Assembly: GCA_902580135.1 (NCBI GenBank)
Contig: CACHJL010000003.1
Coordinates: forward strand, 1-62,537
Reading direction: 5' to 3'
Origin: an uncultured Pelagibacteraceae bacterium
GTDB taxonomy: Bacteria > Pseudomonadota > Alphaproteobacteria > Pelagibacterales > Pelagibacteraceae
DNA length: 62,537 nucleotides
Of this stretch, positions 27,425 through 37,157 are shown piece after piece. Under the pieces are notes generated by a model. It searched no databases. It saw nothing but the letters and a program-made list of their open reading frames with translations, and had not been told where the DNA came from. The position numbers and the translations under genes are program-made. Each line of letters begins with the position of its first letter. The stretch's first letter is position 1.

Positions 27425-27653
27425 AAAAATATTAAATGGAATTGTCGTAAGTAACAAACCTGATAAAACTATAACTGTTTTAGTTGAGAGAAAATATCAA
27501 CATCCTATTTTAAAAAAGGTAATAAAAGCTAAAAAAAAATATAATGCACATGATGAAAAAAATAAGTACAAAAATGGCGACAAAGTCTCAATAAGGGAAT
27601 GTAAACCTTTTTCAAAACTTAAAAAATTTGAAGTAATAGGAGAAGTAAAATGA
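27417..27653 (+). CDS. rpsQ: 30S ribosomal protein S17
   Basis: 78 residues, OB-fold 16S rRNA-binding protein. [20 protein letters not shown] (about 6-25, read in parts), KYNAHDE and [13 protein letters not shown] are family hallmarks. Overlaps rpmC by 8 and rplN by 4 bases. Confidence 0.97.
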   Translation: MPKKILNGIVVSNKPDKTITVLVERKYQHPILKKVIKAKKKYNAHDEKNKYKNGDKVSIRECKPFSKLKKFEVIGEVK

Positions 27654-28018
27654 TCCAAGTTCAAACCGAACTATATGTAGCAGATAATACTGGTGCAAAA
27701 AAAATTGAATGTATAAAAGTTTTGGGCGGTTCAAAAAGAAGATATGCAAGCATAGGTGATACTATAGTAGTTGCCATAAAAGAAGCTATACCCAAAGGAA
27801 AAGTTAAAAAGGGAACAGTTCATAAAGCTGTTGTTGTTAGAGTTAAAAAAGGAATTCATCGAAATGATGGCTCGAAAGTAAAATTTGATAATAATGCAGC
27901 AGTTTTAACTGATGATAAAGGCGAGCCTATTGGGACACGTATATTTGGCCCAGTAACTAGAGAACTTAGAAACAAAGGTCAAATGAAAATTATTTCTCTA
28001 GCACCGGAGGTATTATAA
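27650..28018 (+). CDS. rplN: 50S ribosomal protein L14
   Basis: 122 residues. At the subunit interface, forming an intersubunit bridge. [18 protein letters not shown] at the start, [15 protein letters not shown] and [19 protein letters not shown] (about 85-103) are diagnostic. The stop abuts rplX. Confidence 0.98.
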   Translation: MIQVQTELYVADNTGAKKIECIKVLGGSKRRYASIGDTIVVAIKEAIPKGKVKKGTVHKAVVVRVKKGIHRNDGSKVKFDNNAAVLTDDKGEPIGTRIFGPVTRELRNKGQMKIISLAPEVL

Positions 28019-28252
28019 ATGATTAAAAAAGGACTAAAGGTAAAAATTATTGCAGGAAAAGATAAGAATAAAGATGGTGAAGTAATTGAAATTGATAGGC
28101 CAAATAATAGAGCAAAAATAAAAGGTATAAACATGGTTAAAAAGCATGTGAAAACTACAAAAGAAAAAAAAGGTGGAATTATAAGTAAGGAAAATTTTAT
28201 ACATATATCAAATTTAGTAAATTTTGAAAAAAAGAAAGAAATTAAAAAATAA
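28019..28252 (+). CDS. rplX: 50S ribosomal protein L24, short form
   Basis: 77 residues against about 100-105 in most bacteria. The KOW domain is complete ([20 protein letters not shown], about 3-22, and INMVKKHVK, about 37-45), but the usual C-terminal extension after the ISNL segment is missing, replaced by a short Lys tail. The frame runs cleanly into rplE with a one-base overlap, so truncation by frameshift is not suggested. L24 initiates 50S assembly. Confidence 0.9.
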   Translation: MIKKGLKVKIIAGKDKNKDGEVIEIDRPNNRAKIKGINMVKKHVKTTKEKKGGIISKENFIHISNLVNFEKKKEIKK

Positions 28253-28806
28253 TGGAACCAAGACTTAAAGAAATAATAAAAAAAGAAATACAACCGGTAT
28301 TAAAAGAAAAATTTGGTTACAAAAACCTATATATGGGTCCTAAAATTTATAAAGTTATTTTAAATATGGGATTAGGACTTGATGGTAATGATTCAAAAAT
28401 TCTTAAATCTTGCGAAGAAGATTTGGCAAAAATTGCAGGTCAAAAACCTGTTGTAACGAAGTTTAAAAAATCTATTGCAAATTTTAAAACAAGAAAAAAT
28501 ACAAATTCAGGTCTTAAAGTTACTCTTAGAAAAAACAAAATGTATGAATTCTTAGATAGATTAATAAATATTGCTTTACCTAGAATAAAAGATTTTAGAG
28601 GGTTAAATCCAAATAGTTTTGATAAATTTGGGAATTACACTTTTGGTATTAAAGAACATATTGTTTTTCCTGAAGTAAATTTTGATAAAGTTGAAAAAAT
28701 AAGAGGTTTAGATATTACAATATCAATTAAAACACAAAACAAAGATCATAGTTATGAATTGTTAAAAAAAATAAATTTTCCATTTATAGAAAAAAGGAGT
28801 AACTAA
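28252..28806 (+). CDS. rplE: 50S ribosomal protein L5
   Basis: 184 residues. Binds 5S rRNA and contacts P-site tRNA. Visible: [15 protein letters not shown] (about 30-44), [17 protein letters not shown] (about 64-80) and the [17 protein letters not shown] stretch (about 127-143). Overlaps rplX and rpsN by one base each. Confidence 0.98.
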   Translation: MEPRLKEIIKKEIQPVLKEKFGYKNLYMGPKIYKVILNMGLGLDGNDSKILKSCEEDLAKIAGQKPVVTKFKKSIANFKTRKNTNSGLKVTLRKNKMYEFLDRLINIALPRIKDFRGLNPNSFDKFGNYTFGIKEHIVFPEVNFDKVEKIRGLDITISIKTQNKDHSYELLKKINFPFIEKRSN

Positions 28807-29111
28807 TGGCAAAACTAAGTGCAATAAATAAAAATAACAAAAGGATAAAACTTTCGAATAAATATTTTAAGAAAAGACAAAGTTTAAAAAAAATAATAAT
28901 GAATAAAAAGTTAACTCTAGAAGAAAGATTTAAAGCACAACAAAAACTAGCTAAAATGCCTAGAAATTCAGCAAAAAACAGAATTATGAACAGATGTCAA
29001 ATCACTGGTAGGCCTCATGGTGTATATAGAAAATTAAAAATATCTAGAATAGCTTTAAGACAATTAGGTCTAGAGGGAAAAATACCAGGTATGGTAAAAT
29101 CAAGTTGGTAG
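28806..29111 (+). CDS. rpsN: 30S ribosomal protein S14
   Basis: 101 residues, the zinc-free long form typical of Proteobacteria. [21 protein letters not shown] (about 56-76, read in parts) and the C-terminal [16 protein letters not shown] are diagnostic; the CXXC zinc pair of short forms is absent. Confidence 0.97.
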   Translation: MAKLSAINKNNKRIKLSNKYFKKRQSLKKIIMNKKLTLEERFKAQQKLAKMPRNSAKNRIMNRCQITGRPHGVYRKLKISRIALRQLGLEGKIPGMVKSSW

Positions 29112-29121
29112 AAAGGAAATT

Positions 29122-29514
29122 ATGAGTTTAAGTGATCCGATAGGTGATATGTTAGCGAGAATTAAAAATTCTCAGATGCGAAATCATAAAAAAGTTGAAC
29201 TACCTTCTTCGAAGTTCAAAATAAAACTAGCTGAAGTGCTAAAAAGTGAAGGTTACATTATAGATTATATGGTTACTGAAGATAAAAAACCAAATCTCAA
29301 AATTAATTTAAAATATAATTTAGGAAATCCCGTTATTAGTACAATAGAAAGGGTTTCTAAACCTGGAAGAAGAATTTTTTCTAGCGCTGAAAGTTTACCA
29401 AAAATTAATAATGGTCTAGGTATAGCAATTGTATCTACACCAAAAGGTGTAATGACTGATATAGATGCAAGAAAACAAAATTTGGGTGGCGAAATAATTT
29501 GTAAGGTATTTTAA
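29122..29514 (+). CDS. rpsH: 30S ribosomal protein S8
   Basis: 130 residues. Central 16S rRNA-binding protein and, in other bacteria, translational repressor of the spc operon. SDPIGDMLARIKNSQ at the start, VELPSSKFK, and the C-terminal GLGIAIVSTPKGVMTD and LGGEIICKVF are conserved. AAGGAAAT precedes the ATG. Confidence 0.98.
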   Translation: MSLSDPIGDMLARIKNSQMRNHKKVELPSSKFKIKLAEVLKSEGYIIDYMVTEDKKPNLKINLKYNLGNPVISTIERVSKPGRRIFSSAESLPKINNGLGIAIVSTPKGVMTDIDARKQNLGGEIICKVF

Positions 29515-30053
29515 TGTCAAAAATAGGTAAAATAAATATAGTTATCCCTGATAAAGTAAAAGTACTTTTGAGTGGTAACACTGTAAATATCGAGGGTCCG
29601 TTGGGAAAAAAATCACTGAGTATTGACACAGATATATTTGATTTAAAAATTAATGAGGGTAAAAATGTTTCAATTAAACCCAAAAAAATTACTCAAAATG
29701 TAAAGAGAATATGGGGAATGAATAGAAGCCTTCTTAATAACGCAATAATTGGAGCCAGCAAAGGATACGAGAAAATTCTTGAATTATCTGGAGTTGGATT
29801 TAGGGCAGCTATTAAAGGCAAACAATTAAATCTTCAACTTGGATTCAGTCATGATGTTAATTTTGACATTCCTGAAGGTACTAAAATAGAAGTTGAAAAA
29901 CAAACAACAATCAAAATTAAAGGTTTCGATAAACAACAAGTAGGCATGATAGCGTCTCAGATTAAAAGCATTAGACCGCCAGAACCTTACAAAGGAAAAG
30001 GAATTAAAGAACAAGGTCAATATATTTTAAGAAAAGAAGGAAAAAAGAAATAA
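29514..30053 (+). CDS. rplF: 50S ribosomal protein L6
   Basis: 179 residues, two related RNA-binding domains near the factor-binding site. [15 protein letters not shown] at the start, [21 protein letters not shown] (about 90-110, read in parts) and the C-terminal [11 protein letters not shown] are diagnostic. Overlaps both neighbours by one base. Confidence 0.98.
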   Translation: MSKIGKINIVIPDKVKVLLSGNTVNIEGPLGKKSLSIDTDIFDLKINEGKNVSIKPKKITQNVKRIWGMNRSLLNNAIIGASKGYEKILELSGVGFRAAIKGKQLNLQLGFSHDVNFDIPEGTKIEVEKQTTIKIKGFDKQQVGMIASQIKSIRPPEPYKGKGIKEQGQYILRKEGKKK

Positions 30054-30406
30054 TGAAATTGTCAAAGTTAGAGAGAAAAAAATATAGAGTAAGAAATAAA
30101 CTTAAAAACTCTTCAAGTAAAAATAGGTATAGATTGAGTGTATCTAGATCTTCAAAGAACATAAGTGCTCAAATTATTGATGATATTAAAAAGATTACTC
30201 TTGTTTCAGCAACATCATTGAAAAAAGAGATAAAAAACCAAAAAAAAAATAAATCTGAATTATCAACAATTGTTGCTGAAATGTTGGCTGTAAAAGCTAA
30301 AGAAAAAAAAATCACTAAAGTTTATTTTGATAGAGGTATTTATAAATATCATGGAAGAGTAAAAATATTTGCAGAAACATTAAGAAAAAATGGAATGGAA
30401 TTTTAA
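30053..30406 (+). CDS. rplR: 50S ribosomal protein L18
   Basis: 117 residues. Binds 5S rRNA with L5. [20 protein letters not shown] (about 24-43), [13 protein letters not shown] and [21 protein letters not shown] are conserved (last read in parts). Located between rplF and rpsE. Confidence 0.97.
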   Translation: MKLSKLERKKYRVRNKLKNSSSKNRYRLSVSRSSKNISAQIIDDIKKITLVSATSLKKEIKNQKKNKSELSTIVAEMLAVKAKEKKITKVYFDRGIYKYHGRVKIFAETLRKNGMEF

Positions 30407-30409
30407 ATT

Positions 30410-30913
30410 ATGGAAAAAAATAATACTGAGTATTTAGAAAAGTTAGTTCATATAAATAGGATTACAAAAGTCGTTAAAGGTGGAAGAAGATTTGGATTCT
30501 CAGCCCTTGTTGTAGTCGGCAATCAGAACGGCAAAATTGGTATAGCACACGCTAAAGCTAAACAGGTTCCTGATGCAATAAAAAAAGCTAATGAACTAGC
30601 TAGAAGAAATATGAAACAAATACCTCTAAGAGAAGGTAGAACAATACATCATGACATTTATGGTAAAGATGGTGCGGGAAAAATTAAATTAAGATCAGCA
30701 CCTAAGGGAACTGGAATTATAGCTGGAGGTCCTGTACGTTCAGTTTGTGAAGTCCTAGGAATAAAAGATATTGTTGCTAAATCATTAGGAACAGCTAATC
30801 CACATAATGTTATAAGAGCATGTATGAAAGCACTATCAAAACAGAATTCACCAAAAAATATTTCAAATTTAAGAAATAAGAAAATTTCAGAAATAGTTGA
30901 GAAAAGAGGATAA
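30410..30913 (+). CDS. rpsE: 30S ribosomal protein S5
   Basis: 167 residues. Accuracy protein at the mRNA entry. LVHINRITKVVKGGRRFGFS (about 12-31), the GKIGIAHAKAKQVPDAI stretch and GTGIIAGGPVRSVCEVLGI near the middle are diagnostic. The stop overlaps the next ATG, which belongs to rplO: the usual rpmD is not present at this position. Confidence 0.98.
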   Translation: MEKNNTEYLEKLVHINRITKVVKGGRRFGFSALVVVGNQNGKIGIAHAKAKQVPDAIKKANELARRNMKQIPLREGRTIHHDIYGKDGAGKIKLRSAPKGTGIIAGGPVRSVCEVLGIKDIVAKSLGTANPHNVIRACMKALSKQNSPKNISNLRNKKISEIVEKRG

Positions 30914-31368
30914 TGATAACTTTAAATACTACTACACAAGTTAAAAAAAAAAAAATTAGAGTAGGTAGGGGAATAGGATCTGGAAAAGGAAAAACCTCTG
31001 GTAGAGGAATTAAGGGTCAAAAATCTAGATCAGGTGTTGCAATTAAGAGTTTTGAAGGCGGACAAATGCCTTTGTATAGAAGATTACCAAAAAGAGGATT
31101 TAACCCAATTAGAAAGGAAAAAATAGCAAAAATAAATGTAGATAAAATACAATATCTTTTAGAAAAAAAAATATTAAAAGAAAATGAAAAGATAAGTTTA
31201 GAAAATTTAAAAAATAAAAAAATATTAAACAAATCCTATAAAAAAATAAAAGTTTTAGGCTCTGGAAATATTAACTTTAAATTAGATATAGAAGCTGATT
31301 TTATTTCAAAATCTGCCAAGGAAAAAATCGAAAAAGTTGGTGGAACAATATTAATTAGAAAAGTTTAA
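30913..31368 (+). CDS. rplO: 50S ribosomal protein L15
   Basis: 151 residues. Late 50S assembly protein. The glycine-rich N-terminus (RVGRGIGSGKGKTSGRG, about 16-32, then GQKSRSG) and FEGGQMPLYRRLPKRGF (about 44-60) identify it. Directly fused in reading order to rpsE by TAATG and followed by secY after 3 bases. Confidence 0.97.
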   Translation: MITLNTTTQVKKKKIRVGRGIGSGKGKTSGRGIKGQKSRSGVAIKSFEGGQMPLYRRLPKRGFNPIRKEKIAKINVDKIQYLLEKKILKENEKISLENLKNKKILNKSYKKIKVLGSGNINFKLDIEADFISKSAKEKIEKVGGTILIRKV

Positions 31369-31371
31369 TTA

Positions 31372-32652
31372 ATGAGTCAATTGTCTCAAACTAATGATCT
31401 AAAGAATCGAATCATATTTACTATTTTTATATTATCAATTTATAGACTTGGAACATTTGTTCCGTTACCTGGAATAGATCCAGAACAATTACAAATAATG
31501 ATGGAGGGTAATCAAAAAGGATTATTGGGAATGTTCAATGTTTTTGCGGGTGGAGCGGTTAGTAGAATGGCAATTTTTGCTTTAGGAATTATGCCCTATA
31601 TTTCATCATCAATTATTGTTCAGCTATTAACTGGTGTTTCTGAATATTTTAAGAATTTAAAAGCACAAGGTGAGGCTGGAAGACAAAAAATTACACAAAT
31701 TACAAGATATGGTACAGTTCTACTTGCTATAATTCAAGGCTATGGATTATCTGTAGGATTAGAGTCATCTGCTAATTTAGTAATAAATCCTGGAATTTTT
31801 TTTAAAGTCTCAACAATAACAACAATAGTAGCAGGGACAATTTTTTTAATGTGGTTAGGTGAACAAATCACCCAAAGAGGAATAGGAAATGGAATTTCAT
31901 TAATAATCTTTTCAGGAATTGTTGCTGAAATACCTAGAGCTCTAGTCACCACTTTTGAATTAGGTAGAACTGGAGCTATATCAACTTTAATGATTATAGG
32001 AATTTTTATTATATTAGTTTTAACTATATTATTTATAGTGTTTATGGAAAGAGCTCTAAGAAAAATATTAATTAATTATCCTAAAAGACAAATGGGTAAT
32101 AAAATGTATGGTGGAGACTCATCTCATTTACCCTTAAAAATTAATTCTGCAGGAGTAATTCCAGCAATATTTGCTTCAGCACTTCTGCTTTTACCTGTGA
32201 CCTTTTCTAACTTTAACGTTTCTCAAAATGAGACATTTTTGAATATAACTTCTTTTTTTTCTCAAGGTCAGCCTTTATATATGTTGCTTTATGCATCGGG
32301 AATAATTTTTTTTACTTTCTTTTATACCTCAATAACATTTAATCCAAATGAAACTGCTGAAAATTTAAGAAAATACGGTGGATTTATACCAGGTATAAGA
32401 CCCGGTGAAAGTACAGCTTTATATATAGATACAATTTTAACAAGATTAACAACTATGGGTGCACTTTACTTAACCTTAGTTTGTCTAATGCCTGAGTTCT
32501 TAATTGCAAATTATCCTATACCATTCTATTTAGGAGGAACTTCAATATTGATAGTTGTTGTTGTAGCCATAGACACTGTAACACAAGTACAAACTAGATT
32601 AATGAGTTCACAATATGAACAATTAATTAAAAAAACAAAATTTGGAAGATAA
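31372..32652 (+). CDS. secY: Preprotein translocase subunit SecY
   Basis: 426 residues, ten membrane spans. Forms the protein-conducting channel with SecE. Family sequences are visible: RLGTFVPLPGID (about 24-35), the plug region GGAVSRMAIFALGIMPYISS (about 61-80), the cytosolic loop GEQITQRGIGNGISLIIF and NPNETAENLRKYGGFIPGIRPG (read in parts, about 324-345). Embedded in the spc operon as usual. Confidence 0.98.
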   Translation: MSQLSQTNDLKNRIIFTIFILSIYRLGTFVPLPGIDPEQLQIMMEGNQKGLLGMFNVFAGGAVSRMAIFALGIMPYISSSIIVQLLTGVSEYFKNLKAQGEAGRQKITQITRYGTVLLAIIQGYGLSVGLESSANLVINPGIFFKVSTITTIVAGTIFLMWLGEQITQRGIGNGISLIIFSGIVAEIPRALVTTFELGRTGAISTLMIIGIFIILVLTILFIVFMERALRKILINYPKRQMGNKMYGGDSSHLPLKINSAGVIPAIFASALLLLPVTFSNFNVSQNETFLNITSFFSQGQPLYMLLYASGIIFFTFFYTSITFNPNETAENLRKYGGFIPGIRPGESTALYIDTILTRLTTMGALYLTLVCLMPEFLIANYPIPFYLGGTSILIVVVVAIDTVTQVQTRLMSSQYEQLIKKTKFGR

Positions 32653-32659
32653 CAAATAA

Positions 32660-33223
32660 GTGAATGTAATAATTTTTGGTCCTCCAGGAGCAGGCAAAGG
32701 CACACAATCCCAAAATATTGTAAAAAAATTTAAACTGTTTCAAATTTCGACAGGTGACCTTCTCAGGTCTGAGATTCAAAACAAAACTTCAATTGGTAAA
32801 GAAATTGAAGATATTATTTCTAAGGGCGACTTTGCAACTGATGATATAGTTAATAAACTTATAAAAAATGTTATATTTGATCCTCAAAAAAAAAATAAAT
32901 TAATATTTGATGGATATCCTAGATCATTAAGTCAGGCTAAAAATTTAGATTTATTAATGGAAAAATCTAAGCAAAAAATAGACTATATTTTTTTTCTCAA
33001 TGTAAATAAAGATATAATAATAAGAAGAATAGAGAAAAGAAAAATTTTAGAGAAAAGATCTGATGATGACCTAAATATTATTCTTAAAAGATACGATACT
33101 TACATGGACAAGACTAGACCTGTCTTAGATTTCTATTCTAAAAATCCAAATTTTTACGAAATTGATGGTGGTGAAGAAATATCAATAATTTCAAGCAAAA
33201 TTGAGCAAATTCTATCGGTTTAA
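32660..33223 (+). CDS. adk: Adenylate kinase
   Basis: 187 residues, short form lacking the zinc/LID insertion. Interconverts ATP + AMP and 2 ADP. P-loop GPPGAGKGT at 7-15, FQISTGDLLRSEI (AMP-binding, about 30-42), and FDGYPRSLSQA (about 79-89). The start is GTG at 32660, giving MNVIIFGPPG; no ATG is available in frame nearby. Between secY and rpsM as in many bacteria. Confidence 0.96.
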   Translation: MNVIIFGPPGAGKGTQSQNIVKKFKLFQISTGDLLRSEIQNKTSIGKEIEDIISKGDFATDDIVNKLIKNVIFDPQKKNKLIFDGYPRSLSQAKNLDLLMEKSKQKIDYIFFLNVNKDIIIRRIEKRKILEKRSDDDLNIILKRYDTYMDKTRPVLDFYSKNPNFYEIDGGEEISIISSKIEQILSV

Positions 33224-33227
33224 GACA

Positions 33228-33255
33228 TTGACTTTAAAACAACTTCTTATATAAA
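33228..33255 (+). promoter_or_regulatory. Candidate internal promoter for rpsM-rpsK-rpoA-rplQ
   Basis: TTGACT at 33228-33233, 16-base spacer, TATAAA at 33250-33255; the rpsM start is 24 bases further on. It lies in the 56-base adk-rpsM gap, one of the few real gaps in the ribosomal block, so the alpha operon may have its own promoter. Confidence 0.55.
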
Positions 33256-33279
33256 AGGCTAAAATTTTATCACAATATT

Positions 33280-33663
33280 ATGGCTCGTATCGCAGGTGTA
33301 AATATTCCGCAGAACAAACTAGTAAAAGTAGGACTTACCTATATTTATGGCATTGGAAACAAATTTTCAAATGAAATTTGCAAAGCACTAGAAATACCAA
33401 AATCTAAGAGAGTTAATGAATTAACTGATGATCAGATATTAAAAATAAGAGAGTTTATAGATCAAAAATTTACTGTCGAAGGAGATTTAAGAAGAGAAAA
33501 CTCATTAAGCATAAAAAGATTAATAGATCTGGCATCTTATAGAGGATCAAGACATAGAAAAAAACTTCCAGTTAGAGGACAAAGAACTAGATGTAATGCT
33601 AGAACAAGAAAAGGTAAAGCTATCGCTATAGCTGGAAAAAAATTAACTCCATTAAAAAAATAA
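33280..33663 (+). CDS. rpsM: 30S ribosomal protein S13
   Basis: 127 residues. Contacts P-site tRNA and L5. [15 protein letters not shown] at the start, LTYIYGIG (about 19-26) and the C-terminal [25 protein letters not shown] basic segment (about 90-110). Abuts rpsK. Confidence 0.98.
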   Translation: MARIAGVNIPQNKLVKVGLTYIYGIGNKFSNEICKALEIPKSKRVNELTDDQILKIREFIDQKFTVEGDLRRENSLSIKRLIDLASYRGSRHRKKLPVRGQRTRCNARTRKGKAIAIAGKKLTPLKK

Positions 33664-34107
33664 ATGAGTAAAGAAAAAACTGAAAATAAAGAACAAACTA
33701 AAGAGATTAAACAGAAAGCTAAAAAAAGCTCATATTCAAAAAAAAAAAAAACAAAAAAAAATATAACTAATGGTATAGCCTATGTTCAATCGACATTTAA
33801 TAATACGATTGTTTCAATTGCAGACACTGAGGGAAATGTTATTTCTTGGGCCTCAGCAGGACAAAAAGGTTTTAAAGGGTCAAGAAAATCGACTCCATAT
33901 GCAGCACAAGTTGCTGCTGATTCCGCTGCAGCTAAAGCACTAGAGTTTGGTATGAAAATTTTATCAGTTGAAGTTAAAGGTCCTGGGTCAGGTAGAGAAA
34001 CTGCATTAAGAGCTTTACAATCAAGAGGATTTAAAATTATTTCAATTAAAGACACAACCCCAATGCCACACAATGGTACAAGACCGCCAAAAAAAAGGAG
34101 AGTATAA
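33664..34107 (+). CDS. rpsK: 30S ribosomal protein S11
   Basis: 147 residues; the first 20 or so form a Lys/Glu-rich extension beyond the usual 129-residue protein. Core motifs: [18 protein letters not shown] (about 37-54), [31 protein letters not shown] and the C-terminal [13 protein letters not shown]. Platform protein near the mRNA exit. Confidence 0.98.
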   Translation: MSKEKTENKEQTKEIKQKAKKSSYSKKKKTKKNITNGIAYVQSTFNNTIVSIADTEGNVISWASAGQKGFKGSRKSTPYAAQVAADSAAAKALEFGMKILSVEVKGPGSGRETALRALQSRGFKIISIKDTTPMPHNGTRPPKKRRV

Positions 34108-35136
34108 ATGGAAACTGCAGAGGTAAATCCAAAAAATTGGAAATCATTAATAAAACCAGCAAAACTTGATGTTCAATTAAGTGATGATAAATCACACGCA
34201 AAAATTATTGCTGAGCCTTTAGAAAAGGGTTATGGTTTAACTTTAGGCAATTCACTAAGAAGAATTTTGCTGTCTTCCATAAGAGGAACAGCAGTAACAT
34301 CCATACAAATAGATGGTGTGTTGCATGAATTTACATCAATCAAGGGTGTAAGAGAAGACGTTACAGATATTGTATTAAATGTAAAAGAATTAGCTTTAAA
34401 AAGTAATTCTGAAGGTGATAAGAGATTAATATTGGATGCCAAGGGACCTGGAGAAATCAAAGCTTCTAATATTTTGCCAGTAACTGATATAGAAATATTA
34501 AATCCAGATTTAGTAATTTGTAATTTAGATGAAAATACAAATTTTCATATGGAAATGACTGTAGGTAGTGGAAAGGGATATATTTCAGCAGAAATGAACA
34601 AACCAGAAGAACCACCTTTGGGGTTAATACCAATTGATTCTCTATTCAGCCCAGTTAAAAAAGTTTCTTATTCTGTAAGCACAGCTAGAGAAGGAAAAGC
34701 TTTAGACTACGATAAATTAACAATGGAAGTGCAAACAAATGGATCAATTTCAGCTGAGGATGCAGTAGCATATTCAGCAAGAATATTTCAAGATCAACTA
34801 GGTATGTTTGTTAATTTTGATGAACCTCAAGAAGTAATTGTTAGAGAACAACCAAATGAGCCAGAGTTTAATAAAAATTTACTTAGAAAAGTTGATGAAT
34901 TAGAACTTTCTGTAAGATCAATGAATTGTTTGAAAAATGATAACATAATTTATATAGGTGATTTAGTTCAAAAATCAGAAGGAGAAATGCTTAGAACCCC
35001 AAATTTTGGAAGAAAGTCATTAAATGAAATAAAAGAAGTTTTGACAGGAATGTCTCTTTATTTGGGTATGGAGATACCAAATTGGCCACCTGAAAATATT
35101 GCGGAATTATCTAAAAAACTTGAAGAAGCTATATAA
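34108..35136 (+). CDS. rpoA: RNA polymerase alpha subunit
   Basis: 342 residues. The N-terminal domain dimerises and nucleates polymerase assembly ([21 protein letters not shown], about 42-62, read in parts); the C-terminal domain (about 250-335, [11 protein letters not shown] and [16 protein letters not shown]) binds UP elements and activators. Starts directly after the rpsK stop. Confidence 0.98.
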   Translation: METAEVNPKNWKSLIKPAKLDVQLSDDKSHAKIIAEPLEKGYGLTLGNSLRRILLSSIRGTAVTSIQIDGVLHEFTSIKGVREDVTDIVLNVKELALKSNSEGDKRLILDAKGPGEIKASNILPVTDIEILNPDLVICNLDENTNFHMEMTVGSGKGYISAEMNKPEEPPLGLIPIDSLFSPVKKVSYSVSTAREGKALDYDKLTMEVQTNGSISAEDAVAYSARIFQDQLGMFVNFDEPQEVIVREQPNEPEFNKNLLRKVDELELSVRSMNCLKNDNIIYIGDLVQKSEGEMLRTPNFGRKSLNEIKEVLTGMSLYLGMEIPNWPPENIAELSKKLEEAI

Positions 35137-35564
35137 TGAGACACAAAATGGGCTACAAAAAGCTCAACAGAACATCTGAACACAGGAAAGCATTAATAAA
35201 GAATATGCTAAATTCATTAATTAAGTACGAGCAGATAACAACAACATTACCAAAAGCAAAAGTTTTAAGACCACAAGCCGAAAAAATAATTACTCTTGGT
35301 AAAAAAAATAGTTTACAGAATACAAGAACTTTAATCTCTAAATTACAAGATATTAAATCGACAAATAAAGTAAAAAAAACATTATCTAAAAGATACGAAA
35401 ATAGAAAAGGTGGCTATACGAGAATAATAAAAGCTGGTTTTAGATATGGAGATAACGCTCCCATGGCAGTTATTGAATTTGTGGATAGAGATGTTGAGGC
35501 AAAAAAAATTGATAGAAAGAAAAAAGATCCAAAAAAAGAAGATCCAAAATTAGCTACAGCCTAA
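35136..35564 (+). CDS. rplQ: 50S ribosomal protein L17
   Basis: 142 residues. [20 protein letters not shown] at the start and [21 protein letters not shown] (about 89-109, read in parts) identify it; a Lys/Asp-rich tail follows. Ends the ribosomal block; no clear terminator precedes the next gene 10 bases on. Confidence 0.97.
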   Translation: MRHKMGYKKLNRTSEHRKALIKNMLNSLIKYEQITTTLPKAKVLRPQAEKIITLGKKNSLQNTRTLISKLQDIKSTNKVKKTLSKRYENRKGGYTRIIKAGFRYGDNAPMAVIEFVDRDVEAKKIDRKKKDPKKEDPKLATA

Positions 35565-35574
35565 AATATAACAA

Positions 35575-36483
35575 ATGAAAAAGTTGATTCACGTTGAAAA
35601 GACGTACAACATGATGCGTATTGATAGATTTTTGAGAAATCACTTTGGCCAATTACCTCAAAGTTTAATTGAAAAAAATTTAAGAAACGGGAAAATTAAA
35701 ATAAACAAAAAAAAAATTAAAAGTTCAACGAAAGTTAAAATTAACGATGTAGTTGAAATTTTTAATTTTGAAATTAAACAAGATTTTTATAAAGATAAAA
35801 AAAAATTTATACCTAGTAACGAAGTTATTAAAGAAAATGAAAATTTAATAATTGAAGATAATAATGATTTTGTTGTAATAAACAAAAAATCCGGCATATC
35901 AGTTCAGGGAGGAACAAAATCAAGAAAAAATCTTATAGATATTTTTTCAAAAAGCGAAATTTTTAAAGAATCAAAACCTTTTTCAGTGCATAGATTAGAC
36001 AAGGAAACTTCTGGAGTATTTATTATAGCAAAAAACAGAGAAACAGCCCAACTTCTTACTTCACTATTCAGAATTAGAAAAATTTATAAAACTTATCTGG
36101 CTATTTGTAATGGTGAAATCAATATAAAAGAAAAAGGTTTTATAAAAGATGATTTACAAAGGTTTGAAAATAAAAGAAAATTAATAGAAAAAGCTGAAAC
36201 AAAATATGAAGTACTTGATAAAAATAACAATGCAACATTTATAAAACTTAATCCAATTACTGGAAGAAAACATCAATTAAGAAAGCAATTGTTTAATATT
36301 GGTAACTCAATAATTGGCGATAAAAAATATAATTCGATTACAAACTATAAATTTAGTAATAAAAATTTAATGCTTCATTCATATGAAATTAAATTCATAA
36401 TTAATAATAAAAAATATACATTTAGAGCAACTCCTCCTGATTACTTTAGGAAAATGTTAGAGACAAAAAGACTTAATTTTTAA
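35575..36483 (+). CDS. RluA-family 23S rRNA pseudouridine synthase (RluC/RluD type)
   Basis: 302 residues. An N-terminal S4 RNA-binding domain (about 14-62) precedes the synthase domain with the catalytic motif HRLDKETSG at 139-147 (Asp142). [12 protein letters not shown] near 236-247 is the second conserved motif. It converts uridines of 23S rRNA to pseudouridine; RluC versus RluD cannot be decided by eye. It probably reads through from rplQ (10-base gap). Its last 11 bases overlap the convergent lipB end. Confidence 0.88.
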   Translation: MKKLIHVEKTYNMMRIDRFLRNHFGQLPQSLIEKNLRNGKIKINKKKIKSSTKVKINDVVEIFNFEIKQDFYKDKKKFIPSNEVIKENENLIIEDNNDFVVINKKSGISVQGGTKSRKNLIDIFSKSEIFKESKPFSVHRLDKETSGVFIIAKNRETAQLLTSLFRIRKIYKTYLAICNGEINIKEKGFIKDDLQRFENKRKLIEKAETKYEVLDKNNNATFIKLNPITGRKHQLRKQLFNIGNSIIGDKKYNSITNYKFSNKNLMLHSYEIKFIINNKKYTFRATPPDYFRKMLETKRLNF

Positions 36484-37096
36484 AATTTAACAAGAAGTTT
36501 TTAATTAAATTTTTTTTTAAATTTTTATACTTTTGTTTCTTGATCATAGTTAAGTTAATAATTCCTTTATCTTTGATTCCACATGGTAGTATTTTTTTAT
36601 ATGCATCTAAGTTATTAGATACATTTAGTGAAAAACCATGATAGGCAATCCATTTTTTTACTTTAATTCCTATAGCTGCAATTTTATTAATTTGGCCTGA
36701 TTTATTTTTATGCCATATTCCTATGTTTTTTTTGTCCGCAAAACTTTCAATATTATATTCTTTTAAAGTTTTGATTATTGTATTTTCAATCCCCGAAATA
36801 AGCTTTCTAACATTTTTATCTCGTTTATTTAAATCAATAACAAAATAAAATATTAATTGACCTGGGCCATGATAAGTAATTTTCCCACCTCTATTAGTTT
36901 TGATACAGTTTATAGATTTATCTAAAATTTCATTTTCATTATAACTAGTCCCTGCCGTAAATACCTCTTCATGTTCTAATATCCATATTAATTCGTTTTT
37001 TTGATTGAGCTTTATTTGTTCTAATCTTTTCTCTAGTTTATCAATTGCTGATTTATATTTTATTGGTTTTACTGACTTTTTTATCTCAATTGTCAT
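36473..37096 (-). CDS. lipB: Lipoyl(octanoyl) transferase
   Basis: 207 residues. Transfers octanoate from acyl carrier protein to lipoyl domains of 2-oxoacid dehydrogenases and the glycine cleavage H protein. Motifs: [13 protein letters not shown] at 69-81, catalytic Lys138 in [16 protein letters not shown] at 153-159 and catalytic Cys172 in LPCGIKD. Convergent with and overlapping the pseudouridine synthase gene; divergent from mgtE. Confidence 0.95.
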   Translation of the reverse strand: MTIEIKKSVKPIKYKSAIDKLEKRLEQIKLNQKNELIWILEHEEVFTAGTSYNENEILDKSINCIKTNRGGKITYHGPGQLIFYFVIDLNKRDKNVRKLISGIENTIIKTLKEYNIESFADKKNIGIWHKNKSGQINKIAAIGIKVKKWIAYHGFSLNVSNNLDAYKKILPCGIKDKGIINLTMIKKQKYKNLKKNLIKNFLLNFKN

Positions 37097-37119
37097 TATA
37101 AATTTGTAATATTTTTATT

Positions 37120-37149
37120 TTGCATTAATAGTGCCAACTAAATTATAGG
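37120..37149 (+). promoter_or_regulatory. Candidate mgtE promoter
   Basis: TTGCAT at 37120-37125, 18-base spacer and TATAGG at 37144-37149, just before the mgtE ATG at 37158. If correct the 5' leader is only a few bases long, leaving no room for a Mg-sensing riboswitch. Confidence 0.35.
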
Positions 37150-37157
37150 CAAATTTT

